Assembly (NCBI GenBank): GCA_035627675.1
Contig: DASPLH010000104.1
Span: 1-28,807 of the forward strand
Origin: DASPLH01 sp035627675
GTDB lineage: Bacteria > Acidobacteriota > Terriglobia > Terriglobales > Acidobacteriaceae
Direction: 5' to 3'
DNA length: 28,807 nt
Under the pieces are notes generated by a model. The model had not been told where the DNA came from, did not search any database, and worked only from the letters and a program-made list of their open reading frames with translations. The position numbers and the translations under genes are program-made. Positions within the stretch are counted from its first letter, which is position 1, and the number at the start of each line of letters is the position of its first letter. Shown one piece after another: positions 15,201 through 22,474 of the stretch.

Positions 15201-15225
15201 AAGCCCTGTCCTCCGGACAGGGCTT
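15201..15225 (+). terminator. Strong rho-independent terminator after lacD
   Basis: A perfect 11-bp stem (AAGCCCTGTCC at 15201-15211, complement at 15215-15225) with a 3-base loop, followed by TTCGTTTT. It also separates lacD from the converging minus-strand gene. Confidence 0.9.
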
Positions 15226-15243
15226 TTCGTTTTCACCGTAAGA

Positions 15244-15714
15244 TCAACGGGCAGGTTTTGGCTCGAGAATGATCTCGCGCGCCAGGCGACTGCCCATCAC
15301 TTCTCTGTAGCTTGCACGATCCTGGAAGCCACTCTCCACCTTCTGCTGGCCTCCGAAGAGTTGCAGAACCGTCTCTCGGGCCTTATCGGCGTTCGCCTCC
15401 ATGGTGGCGAGGTCCTTGTACTGAGTCATGAGCACCACGTTGTAGTCTTGCGGTCCGTGGGGTTCGGTGACGAGAACTCTGTAGTCGAGAATGTACCCTG
15501 CCTTCTTGAGCGCCTCCTGTTCGCGCTTCCAATCGGTCGCGAGGTACCGGGCATATCGATCCTCCATGCCGGCCTTTACCCGGATGAGCGCGACCTCCCA
15601 GACGGGACCTTCGTGATAGGGCCTGGCCGTTGCGCCCTGTTGCGCTACTGCGGGCGCAAACAGCACAAAGCTCATGAACATCGATACAACAACGCGTGCG
15701 AATCGTCGATTCAT
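15244..15714 (-). CDS. Small exported protein, possible dimeric alpha/beta-barrel fold
   Basis: A 156-residue protein with a signal peptide (about 1-24, ending PAVAQ). The mature part has the rhythm of a ferredoxin-like or dimeric alpha/beta-barrel domain: strand WEVALIRVKAG (39-49), helix EDRYARYLATDWKREQEALKKAG (51-73), strand YILDYRVLV (74-82), strand YNVVLMTQYKD (91-101), then a helix. No catalytic motif is evident and I cannot name the family with certainty. The ATG at 15714 has GGAGG five bases upstream and is preferred to the start four codons earlier. It appears to be a single gene, converging with lacD. An export signal is well supported; its function is unknown. Confidence 0.7.
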   Translation of the reverse strand: MNRRFARVVVSMFMSFVLFAPAVAQQGATARPYHEGPVWEVALIRVKAGMEDRYARYLATDWKREQEALKKAGYILDYRVLVTEPHGPQDYNVVLMTQYKDLATMEANADKARETVLQLFGGQQKVESGFQDRASYREVMGSRLAREIILEPKPAR

Positions 15715-15844
15715 CGGATCCTCCATTCAGCACTTTGAGGCCCTGATTTGAGGACATGAGGACATAAGGAGCAGTCGCACGGCGAAAGCAGCGCCGGAGA
15801 ACCATACGGGTGACGCACAGGATTGTCAAACGGCAGGGGCTTGT

Positions 15845-16414
15845 TCACGCCCCGGCGACGTGCGCAGCCGCGAGTTCGCGGCGTATGTGTTCCATCTGGA
15901 ACAGGTGCCGGCGCTCGTGCGACGTGACGACCCCGAAGGCGCTGAGCAGGTTCATGCGGAGCAGCGAAGCGAAGGGCGAGACGAACCGCGCGCGCGAGAG
16001 ATCCAGCCCCTCGGCGCGCGCAAGCCGTTCGACGACGCGCTCCTGGCAACGCAGGAATTGCGGCAGGGTCTCCGTTGCAGGCCCTTGCAGCAGGGGCACG
16101 ATCTTCTGCGGGGCTTTCGTCCGGATGCGGAACGGCGGTTCGACCATGCGGATGAACCAGCGCCCGACGAAATCCTGCCGGAAGGGCCCGCTACCCACGA
16201 GACCTCTGCGCCGCGCATCGTCAATCGACTGATCGATGGAGGTGAGATACAGCTGGTTGGCGACGTTCAAGTGAACAAGATTCTCAGCGAGCGACCAGCG
16301 TCCGGGCTGCGGGCGCCACGATAGCTGACGCTCGTCCAACCCGGCGCATAAGCGCTGAGCCGAGCGCGAAACCGCTTCCAGTTCTGTGCGGATACCCTCA
16401 AGCTCTGGCGACAT
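15845..16414 (-). CDS. DinB-family (four-helix metalloprotein) protein
   Basis: A 189-residue DinB/YfiT-like protein. The fold is a four-helix bundle with three His metal ligands, here His48 (ENLVHLN), His166 and His170 (TSHERRHLFQ, the HxxxH pair). The segment LSWRPQPGRWSLAENLVHL is highly typical of the family. Such proteins often act as thiol-dependent transferases or hydrolases, but this substrate is unknown. The start at 16414 (MSPELEGI) is chosen rather than the frame's upstream limit at 16492. It begins just before the first family helix and follows a GGGGTGG stretch, while the preceding 26 residues look like untranslated sequence. It is a monocistronic-looking gene. Confidence 0.85.
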   Translation of the reverse strand: MSPELEGIRTELEAVSRSAQRLCAGLDERQLSWRPQPGRWSLAENLVHLNVANQLYLTSIDQSIDDARRRGLVGSGPFRQDFVGRWFIRMVEPPFRIRTKAPQKIVPLLQGPATETLPQFLRCQERVVERLARAEGLDLSRARFVSPFASLLRMNLLSAFGVVTSHERRHLFQMEHIRRELAAAHVAGA

Positions 16415-16505
16415 GATCCACCCCGTGCGGGGATTGTCGCCGAAGCGGGGCGGATTTGGAAAGGCGGCCCTGGGCGGCCGCCTCAAAGACATCTACGAAA
16501 GTTTC

Positions 16506-16838
16506 TTACCTATGGCGGTACCAACGCAGGTCGCGGCGGTACTCGCGACGATCGTTGCGGAGCTCACGGCGGTCCTGGCGCAGCTCGCGCCGGTCTCGCC
16601 GGATCTCTGCGCGCTCCTGGGCTGCGCGCCAGTGGTTTCCGTTGCGCCGCGCACGCCAGTACTGCCGCTGGTCGCGGCGAAGCTCCGCGCGGTCGCGCCG
16701 CAGTTCCCGGAGATCCTGACGCAGCTCACGGTGGTCTCCGCGGAGTTCGCCATGGTTGCGGTAGTCGTGCGCCATCGCTTGCGTGCTGATGGTGAGTGCG
16801 GCTGCCGCCGCGAGTAAGACGATTCTGCCGATCTTCAT
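16506..16838 (-). CDS. Exported Arg/Asp/Glu-rich repeat protein
   Basis: A 110-residue exported protein. Residues 1-23 form a signal peptide (MKIGRIVLLAAAAALTISTQ, then AMA before HDYRNHG). The mature 87 residues are nearly all charged, built from repeated short units such as RELRQDLRELRRDR and RRDRRELRQDRREL with an interrupting QYWRARRNGNHWRAA. This predicts a long amphipathic or single alpha-helix with alternating charges. The start is set by AGGAGG ten bases upstream of the ATG at 16838. I know no function; similar repeats occur in uncharacterised envelope proteins. Low complexity also makes a fortuitous frame possible, but the signal peptide and ribosome site argue that it is real. Confidence 0.7.
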   Translation of the reverse strand: MKIGRIVLLAAAAALTISTQAMAHDYRNHGELRGDHRELRQDLRELRRDRAELRRDQRQYWRARRNGNHWRAAQERAEIRRDRRELRQDRRELRNDRREYRRDLRWYRHR

Positions 16839-17247
16839 CTGTGCTCTGCCTCCTCGTGCAGAAACCCGGCCAGGTCTGCTCGATAGAACACAGGTCATTG
16901 TGAGTAGTTCCGGAAAAAAGATGGGAGGGATTCCGGGCTGTTGGGTCACGCCAAGGACACGTGACGAAAGCGCAGTTAAAGATTCCTGGAATGAACGAGC
17001 GCCGGAGGCGCGAACCTTCATAGGACAAGCCGAGCGCCGGAGGCGCGAACCGTCCTATAGCCCAGCGCTTCAGCGCTGGGAACTCGAATCAGAATGAAAC
17101 TGAGTCCCGGAGGGACGAACTGATCCTGGGCTCGCGCGAGAAACAGGACAGCCGTCCGTACGGGACTGGGTTTCAGGCGCTCCTGATTCCCAGCGCTAAA
17201 ACGCTGGGCTAGTGAACACGCAGCGCCTCCGGCGCTGCACACGAAAC
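16839..17247. other. Palindrome-rich intergenic region between Arg-rich gene and guaA
   Basis: 409 bases without a supported gene. The part near 16839-16995 should hold the promoter of the Arg-rich gene but shows no clear boxes. The rest is repeats, described separately. Perfect palindrome CTCGCGCGAG lies at 17131-17140. Confidence 0.6.
16996..17237. repeat. Cluster of short palindromic repeats downstream of guaA
   Basis: A 20-base unit (CGAGCGCCGGAGGCGCGAAC) occurs exactly at 16996-17015 and 17031-17050. A variant with the same plan (TGAGTCCCGGAGGGACGAAC) is at 17101-17120, and an inverted copy of the core (CAGCGCCTCCGGCGCTG) at 17221-17237. Two copies of a second hairpin lie between them: CCCAGCGCTTCAGCGCTGGG at 17061-17080 and CCCAGCGCTAAAACGCTGGG at 17189-17208. 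All are stem-loops. The cluster begins ten bases past the guaA stop on the minus strand and may double as its transcription end. Confidence 0.8.
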
Positions 17248-18807
17248 CTATTCCCACTCGATGGTTCCCGGCGGCTTCGACGTGATGTCGTACACCACGC
17301 GGTTGATTCCCTTGATCTCGTTCACGATTCGGCTGGAGATCGTCTTGAGGACTTCGTGCGGCAGCGGCACCCAGTCGGCCGTCATGCCGTCTTCGGAACT
17401 CACGGCGCGGATGGCGCACGTGTAGGCGTACGTGCGCTGATCGCCCATGACTCCCACGGACATGACCGGCAGCAGCACGGCGAACGACTGCCATATTTGC
17501 TGGTAGAGACCGGCTCGCTTGATCTCCGTGACCACGATGTCATCGGCTTCCTGCAACAGCGCAATGCGCTCGGGCGTCACTTCGCCGAGAATGCGCACGG
17601 CGAGTCCCGGCCCGGGGAACGGCTGGCGTTGCAGCATGTCTTCGGGCATTCCGAGGTCGCGTCCGATGCGGCGCACTTCGTCCTTGAAGAGATCGCGGAG
17701 AGGCTCGATGAGCTTGAGCTTCATCTTCTCCGGCAGGCCTCCGACGTTGTGGTGCGATTTGATGGTCTGGGACGGGCCGCGCACGGAAACCGACTCGATC
17801 ACGTCGGGGTACAGCGTTCCCTGCACGAGCCACTCGACTTTGCCGCTCATCTGCTCGACGCGATGGGACTCGGCGTCGAAGACCTCGATGAACTCGTTGC
17901 CGATGATCTTGCGCTTGCGCTCCGGGTCGGCGACGCCGGCGAGCTTCGAGAGGAAACGATCGGTGGCATCGACGGCATCGACGTTCAGTCCGAGCTTGCC
18001 GCGCAGGTTCTCCTGCACTTTGCGGAACTCGTCCTTGCGCAGCACGCCGTTGTTGACGAAGACGCAGGTAAGGCGGTCTCCGATAGCGCGCGAAACCAGC
18101 GTGGCTGCAACCGAGGAATCGACTCCGCCGCTGATGGCGCAGATGGCGCGTCCGGTCTCGCCTACGGTCTGGCGGATGCTGGCGACCGTGGTGTCAATGA
18201 AGAGCTGAGGAGTCCAGTTCTGCCGCGCACCGCAGATGCTAACCACGTAGTTCTTGAGCACCTCCGTGCCGAGCTTCGTGTGATGCACCTCAGGGTGGAA
18301 CTGCACGGCGTAATAGCGGCGCTCCGCATCCTCGATGGCGGCGACGGCGTGAGGCGAGCGCGCGGTCAGGCGAAATCCGCTCGGCAGGTCGGTCGCTTCG
18401 TCGCCGTGCGACATCCAGACGGACATCGCTGGTGGCAGTCCCTCGAACAGGCGCGACGTCTCGGTGATGGAAACCTGGGCGTGTCCGTACTCGCGCTTCG
18501 AGGCCGGACGAACCTTGCCGCCGAGATTGTGCGTCATGAACTGAAGCCCGTAGCAGATGCCGAGCACCGGACGCTCCAGCGCGAGGACGCGCGCGTCCGC
18601 CTTGGGCGCGTCATCGTCGTAAACCGAGCACGGACCGCCGGAGAGGATGATGCCCCTGGGGTTGTGCGCCTTGATCTCGTCGAGCGAGGCCGTGCAGGGC
18701 AACACGACCGAAAACACGCTCAGTTCGCGGATGCGGCGGGCGATAAGCTGCGTGTATTGAGAACCGAAGTCCAGTACGACGATGGTGTCGAGGGCTGAAT
18801 GTTCCAC
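17248..18807 (-). CDS. guaA: GMP synthase (glutamine-hydrolysing)
   Basis: A 519-residue two-domain enzyme converting XMP to GMP with glutamine as nitrogen donor. The class I amidotransferase domain (about 8-195) has nucleophile Cys85 in GICYGLQ and partners His171 and Glu173 in VQFHPEVHH. The ATP-pyrophosphatase domain carries the P-loop SGGVDSS (226-232), then FVNNGVLRKDEF, and SHHNVGGLPEKM later. The C-terminal dimerisation domain ends NRVVYDITSKPPGTIEWE, the normal GuaA terminus. The start is a GTG at 18805-18807 with no clear Shine-Dalgarno. It lies 60 bases downstream of a membrane protein gene and could be cotranscribed with it. Confidence 0.96.
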   Translation of the reverse strand: MEHSALDTIVVLDFGSQYTQLIARRIRELSVFSVVLPCTASLDEIKAHNPRGIILSGGPCSVYDDDAPKADARVLALERPVLGICYGLQFMTHNLGGKVRPASKREYGHAQVSITETSRLFEGLPPAMSVWMSHGDEATDLPSGFRLTARSPHAVAAIEDAERRYYAVQFHPEVHHTKLGTEVLKNYVVSICGARQNWTPQLFIDTTVASIRQTVGETGRAICAISGGVDSSVAATLVSRAIGDRLTCVFVNNGVLRKDEFRKVQENLRGKLGLNVDAVDATDRFLSKLAGVADPERKRKIIGNEFIEVFDAESHRVEQMSGKVEWLVQGTLYPDVIESVSVRGPSQTIKSHHNVGGLPEKMKLKLIEPLRDLFKDEVRRIGRDLGMPEDMLQRQPFPGPGLAVRILGEVTPERIALLQEADDIVVTEIKRAGLYQQIWQSFAVLLPVMSVGVMGDQRTYAYTCAIRAVSSEDGMTADWVPLPHEVLKTISSRIVNEIKGINRVVYDITSKPPGTIEWE

Positions 18808-18867
18808 GGTCTAGAGTCGCAAATTCCGAGCCACGCTGTAAAGCAGCACCGCGCCGAAAAGCTCGTC

Positions 18868-19806
18868 CTAGGCTTGCGCGACCTCGGCGCCGGGCGCGGG
18901 CTGTGCCGCGGGGTTTTGTCCGTAGTCGCAGGCCACGGCGACGTAGGACCCGTAACGCGCCAGCAGCAACCAGTCCGACGCGAGGCAGTAAACCACGATG
19001 ACGACCGTCGCGAGCGCTCCGATGACCGGAGTTGGAAGATCGCGGGCCAGCACCACGACGGCGAAGCCGGCCAGCGCCAGCAGCAACGCCGATCCGAAAC
19101 GGGCGACGGCATTGGCCATCGAGACCGTGACCAACCTCGAGGAAGCGAACCGGGTCAGCGCGACGGCATCAACGAGGGCGTCCAAGGCCGGCCGTCGGTC
19201 GCGGATGACGAAGATGGGGGCAAGCGCGACCACGAAGTTGACCAGCGACCACACCGCAAGGGTCACAAGGAAGATCGCGAGGAAGACGAAGACGCCGACA
19301 AAGATGTTCGGCGTTGGTCCGAGCTGCATGGCCGCCGCGGCTGCAACGGTTGCGGCCGTGTACCCGATGAGCAGCAACAGCGCGACGATGACGCGCGCGA
19401 AGGTTACGGCCAGCATAGCGCCCCATCGCACTTTCGCCGTCGGCGTCCAGGGCTGAATCCGGGCAAGAATCAGGCGGGTGGTGACCGCGCGCCCGGCTGC
19501 GGTGGCGACGGACCAGAGCAGAGCCGCGACCGGGAGGAAGATGACCAAGGCCTGCGCGAGGTATGGAAGCGAATTGTAGAGCGTGCGGGCGAGCGCCTGA
19601 GAGGCCGCCATGAGGTCTCCGGAAGCGAGCTGCATCTGCTCGGCGGAGCCGAGCACAAGCGCATCTTTCACCCGGCGCGAGGTCAGCAGGAACAGTCCCA
19701 TGGCGCCAACGCCAAACGACCAGCGAAACGCCAAGTCCGCGATGAGAACCGCCGGTTCACGCCGCACCACTTCGAAGCCAACGCCGATATCGCTGCTTTG
19801 CCGCAT
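18868..19806 (-). CDS. Multi-pass membrane protein of unknown function
   Basis: A 312-residue integral membrane protein that I cannot assign to a named family. It has about six to eight hydrophobic segments, roughly at 27-43, 79-105, 126-160 (probably two), 166-200 (probably two) and 237-292 (two or more). A basic loop (FVIRDRRPALDALVDAVAL, about 197-215) resembles the amphipathic helix seen in DUF-type bacterial membrane proteins with repeated helix pairs. There are no catalytic motifs. The start at 19806 (MRQSSDIG) follows a pyrimidine-rich leader without Shine-Dalgarno, and heptamer repeats lie just upstream. It sits between murB and guaA in the same direction. Confidence 0.75.
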   Translation of the reverse strand: MRQSSDIGVGFEVVRREPAVLIADLAFRWSFGVGAMGLFLLTSRRVKDALVLGSAEQMQLASGDLMAASQALARTLYNSLPYLAQALVIFLPVAALLWSVATAAGRAVTTRLILARIQPWTPTAKVRWGAMLAVTFARVIVALLLLIGYTAATVAAAAAMQLGPTPNIFVGVFVFLAIFLVTLAVWSLVNFVVALAPIFVIRDRRPALDALVDAVALTRFASSRLVTVSMANAVARFGSALLLALAGFAVVVLARDLPTPVIGALATVVIVVYCLASDWLLLARYGSYVAVACDYGQNPAAQPAPGAEVAQA

Positions 19807-19826
19807 GCGGAAAGGATACAGAAGCA

Positions 19827-19861
19827 GTTTCGAGTTTCAAGTTTCGAGTTTCGAGGGTCAA
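19827..19861. repeat. Five tandem heptamers in the leader of the membrane protein gene
   Basis: Period-7 array: GTTTCGA, GTTTCAA, GTTTCGA, GTTTCGA, GGGTCAA. It starts 21 bases upstream of the membrane protein start on the minus strand and would lie in its leader or promoter. Confidence 0.75.
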
Positions 19862-19873
19862 ACAAGTCGGTTT

Positions 19874-19940
19874 CGCGGGCGAGACGCCCGCGCCACACCC
19901 GGACGCCCGCGCCACACCCGGACGCCCGCGCCACACCCGG
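19874..19940. repeat. Hairpin plus three tandem 19-bp repeats downstream of murB
   Basis: A perfect 8-bp stem (CGCGGGCG at 19874-19881, CGCCCGCG at 19885-19892, loop AGA) runs into three exact 19-base units GACGCCCGCGCCACACCCG at 19883-19901, 19902-19920 and 19921-19939. It ends ten bases beyond the murB stop codon. The hairpin and its CCACAC tail match the elements at 26802-26925. Confidence 0.85.
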
Positions 19941-19949
19941 ACGCCGTAC

Positions 19950-20996
19950 TCAGAAGCCGATGAAGACGGGTTCGGGCGTCAGTTCGACTCCGAAGGTTTC
20001 CCTGACCCGGCATTGGACGAGGTCTTTCATGGCGAGCACGTCGGCGGCGGTGGCTCCGCCCCGATTGACCAGCGCGAGCGTGTGCTTGCGCGAGATCGCC
20101 ACGGGCCCGTGCCGGAAGCCCTTGTGCAGCCCAGATTGCTCGATCAGCCATGCGGCGGGAATCTTCACCCGGCCGTCGCCGGCGGGGTACTGCGGAGGAG
20201 CGATGCCCCGATGTCCAGCGGCGGCCGCTATGCGTCCGTACTGCTCGACAGGGACGATCGGGTTCTTGAAAAACGATCCCGCGCTGCGCGAGTCCTCTTC
20301 CCCATCCTCGATCACCATGGCTTTCGCACGCCGTATGCCGAGCACGGCCTGCCGGGTTTCGTGCAGCGTGGGCCGTGCTTCTCGACCTGCGAAGTGCCTG
20401 CGCAAATCCGCGTACTCGATGTTCGGAGCCCCGCCGGGCGACAGAACAAACGAGACGCGCAGGATGATATAGCGGTCCCGATCAACTGTATTGAACCGGC
20501 TGGTGCGGTAGCTGAAGGCGCACTCGGCGTTTGTCAACTCGACGATCGAGAGGTCCGCGAGCCTCAGGGCACGAACGCGTTCGATGGTCTCCGATACGTC
20601 CTGCCCGTAAGCGCCGACGTTCTGCACGGGAGTGCCGCCAACGGTTCCCGGGATGCCGCTGAGACACTCGAGTCCCGCGCAATCCTGGCTCACGGTGCGT
20701 GCGGCGAATTCGTCCCAGTCTTCTCCGGCTTGGACGTCGAACACCCTCTTGCCTTCGCGCGCATGGTCTGTGACGCCTTTCAAGGCGATTTTGGCGACCA
20801 GTCCGGGCCAGCCCGCGTCGGATACGACCAGGTTGCTGCCTCCGCCGAGAACGAACAGAGGCAGGGTGCGCGCGCGCGCCCAGGCGACGGCTTCGCACAC
20901 GTCCTCCTCGGAACGCGCCTCGAAGAAATAGCGCGCGGGACCGCCGACACCCAACGTTGTCAGAGGGCCAAGAGGCACGTTCTCGCGAAGCTGCAT
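19950..20996 (-). CDS. murB: UDP-N-acetylenolpyruvoylglucosamine reductase
   Basis: A 348-residue FAD-dependent, NADPH-using enzyme that reduces the enolpyruvyl group to make UDP-MurNAc, the second committed step of peptidoglycan synthesis. The FAD domain is seen as PLTTLGVGGPARYF (11-24), VLGGGSNLVVSD (49-60) and LSGIPGTVGGTPVQNVGAYGQ (112-132). Catalytic residues are present: Tyr163-Arg164 in FSYRTSRF, the proton donor Ser241 in AGSFFKNP, and Glu342 in TPEPVFIGF. The tyrosine loop and length fit the type I (E. coli-like) MurB. The start at 20996 gives the normal N-terminus. The neighbouring rhomboid gene lies 60 bases upstream on the same strand. Confidence 0.95.
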   Translation of the reverse strand: MQLRENVPLGPLTTLGVGGPARYFFEARSEEDVCEAVAWARARTLPLFVLGGGSNLVVSDAGWPGLVAKIALKGVTDHAREGKRVFDVQAGEDWDEFAARTVSQDCAGLECLSGIPGTVGGTPVQNVGAYGQDVSETIERVRALRLADLSIVELTNAECAFSYRTSRFNTVDRDRYIILRVSFVLSPGGAPNIEYADLRRHFAGREARPTLHETRQAVLGIRRAKAMVIEDGEEDSRSAGSFFKNPIVPVEQYGRIAAAAGHRGIAPPQYPAGDGRVKIPAAWLIEQSGLHKGFRHGPVAISRKHTLALVNRGGATAADVLAMKDLVQCRVRETFGVELTPEPVFIGF

Positions 20997-21056
20997 AGGT
21001 TCAATATACGGGAGTGCCGTGAACTACCCACCTTGGCGCGCGTTCGTCACAGCAGC

Positions 21057-22472
21057 TCAGTGGCGCTGCGATTGCCGGAATTCGTCGGCGAGGCGTTTCG
21101 CTTTTGCCGTTTCTCCCATCGAGGCATACAGCTGTATAAGGGCGAAGCGGGCGGCCTTGTGCGCGGGGTTGGCGGCGAGGGCTTTCTCGAAGACCGAAAC
21201 AGCCGTGAAGCGATCGCCGCGCTCGAGCATTGCCTCGCCATAAGCGTAGTTCTCGTCGGCCCCATCGGGATTCAGTTCCAAAGCCTTTCGGAAGGCCGCT
21301 GCCGAGGCTTCGGCGTCACCGGCGACCCGAAGCGCCAGCCCGAGTTTGATGAAGTACTTGGAATCGCCGGGTTCCAGCTCGGTCGCGCGGCGGCAAGCAT
21401 CCAGGGCAGACTTGACCTGGCCCAATCCCAGCCGCGCTGCACAAAGCTGGGTAAAGGCGGCGGCGAAGTCCGGCTTGAGTTCTGTCGTCTTCTCCAGTTC
21501 CAGGGCGGCCTTTGCGTCGTCGCCCATCTCCATGTAGACCATCCCAAGGAGAAAGCGCGTGGCAGGGTCGTTGGGATTCCTGGCCGCGCTGCGGTTCCCA
21601 AGCTCGACGGCCTGCGCGAAACGGCCCGAGCGGTAGGCGTCTTCTGCGCGAAGAAAGTCCAGCAACGGTGCGCGCTCTGTACGAAGCGCAAACAGCAGCA
21701 CTACCAGCACCACGGCAGTCCCGGCGAAAATCGTTCCGCGTCGCGCAAGGTGGTGTTCGGAGTCGGCGCCCGGAGACGACGGCAGCAGGAGTCCGAGGGC
21801 GACTCCGCAGACAAGCCCGCCCAGGTGGGCGGCGTTGTCCACGCGTGCGGCGGCAGCTCCAAATGCGATGTTGTACACGACGAACAAGCCGATGCTGCTG
21901 AGATTCCCGCGCAAGGCGGCTCGCATGCGTTCGTTCTTCTGGAAGGCCAGGGCGGGCAGGAGAGCACCGGCCAGTCCGAAGATCGAGCCCGATGCGCCGA
22001 CCCCTGTGCTCATCTGGTGCCACCAGAGACTGGCCAGACCTCCGGCGACACCGCAGGAGAGGTACATCAGTATTGCGCTCCTGCGTCCGAAGAGGATCTC
22101 GACCAGCATCCCGAGGTTCAGCAGCGCCCACATGTTGAACACCAGGTGCAGCAGGCCGCCATGCAGGAACTGATACGTGAAGAGCCGCCACGGCTCTCCA
22201 CCGAGGCTCAGCGTGGTGGAGTTTGCCCCCAGGCGCGTCAGCACCGGCACGCCGAACTGGATAACGCTCCGCGATAGAACGACCGTGACGATGAACATCA
22301 TCACGTTGACGGCGATCAGGACGAAGGTCGGAGAGTGAAGATAAGCGGTGAGTGAAGCTTTTCGCCCTTCGGAAGTGGCCGCAGGCTGACCGGCGGCCGC
22401 GCACTCGGCGCAACGCAGTTCCCCGCCTAGAGTCGGTTCGAACTGACGCCCGCATTGTGCGCACGAGGACAT
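21057..22472 (-). CDS. Rhomboid-family intramembrane protease with zinc ribbon and TPR repeats
   Basis: A 471-residue three-part protein. An N-terminal zinc-ribbon-like motif has CAQC (4-7) and CAEC (21-24). The rhomboid domain (about 45-235) has six or so membrane helices, HLVFNMWALLNLG (109-121), the nucleophile Ser161 in GVGASGSIFG and the partner His216 in NAAHLGGL. A seventh helix (about 247-263) leads to a C-terminal domain of about five TPR repeats (about 270-465), with classic stretches such as AVELGNRSAARNPNDPATRFLLGMVYMEMG. Catalytic residues are intact, so it should cut membrane helices; the TPR part probably holds a partner or substrate. Its ATG lies two bases after the propeller gene stop, so the two are coupled. 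Confidence 0.9.
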   Translation of the reverse strand: MSSCAQCGRQFEPTLGGELRCAECAAAGQPAATSEGRKASLTAYLHSPTFVLIAVNVMMFIVTVVLSRSVIQFGVPVLTRLGANSTTLSLGGEPWRLFTYQFLHGGLLHLVFNMWALLNLGMLVEILFGRRSAILMYLSCGVAGGLASLWWHQMSTGVGASGSIFGLAGALLPALAFQKNERMRAALRGNLSSIGLFVVYNIAFGAAAARVDNAAHLGGLVCGVALGLLLPSSPGADSEHHLARRGTIFAGTAVVLVVLLFALRTERAPLLDFLRAEDAYRSGRFAQAVELGNRSAARNPNDPATRFLLGMVYMEMGDDAKAALELEKTTELKPDFAAAFTQLCAARLGLGQVKSALDACRRATELEPGDSKYFIKLGLALRVAGDAEASAAAFRKALELNPDGADENYAYGEAMLERGDRFTAVSVFEKALAANPAHKAARFALIQLYASMGETAKAKRLADEFRQSQRH

Positions 22473-22474
22473 GA

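Noticed and set aside
15845..16492. Longer DinB-family protein starting at 16492
   Set aside because: The first 26 residues are Pro/Arg-rich and precede the family's first helix; the ATG at 16414 is the natural start.
16506..17021. Longer version of the Arg-rich protein starting at 17021
   Set aside because: The extra 61 residues have no signal peptide and would run through the repeat-bearing leader; the ATG at 16838 has AGGAGG upstream and begins a clean signal peptide.
20013..22277. A 754-codon open frame on the plus strand, the longest in the window
   Set aside because: It runs antisense across murB and the rhomboid-TPR gene and bridges their intergenic gap. No motif is seen and both opposite genes are clear.
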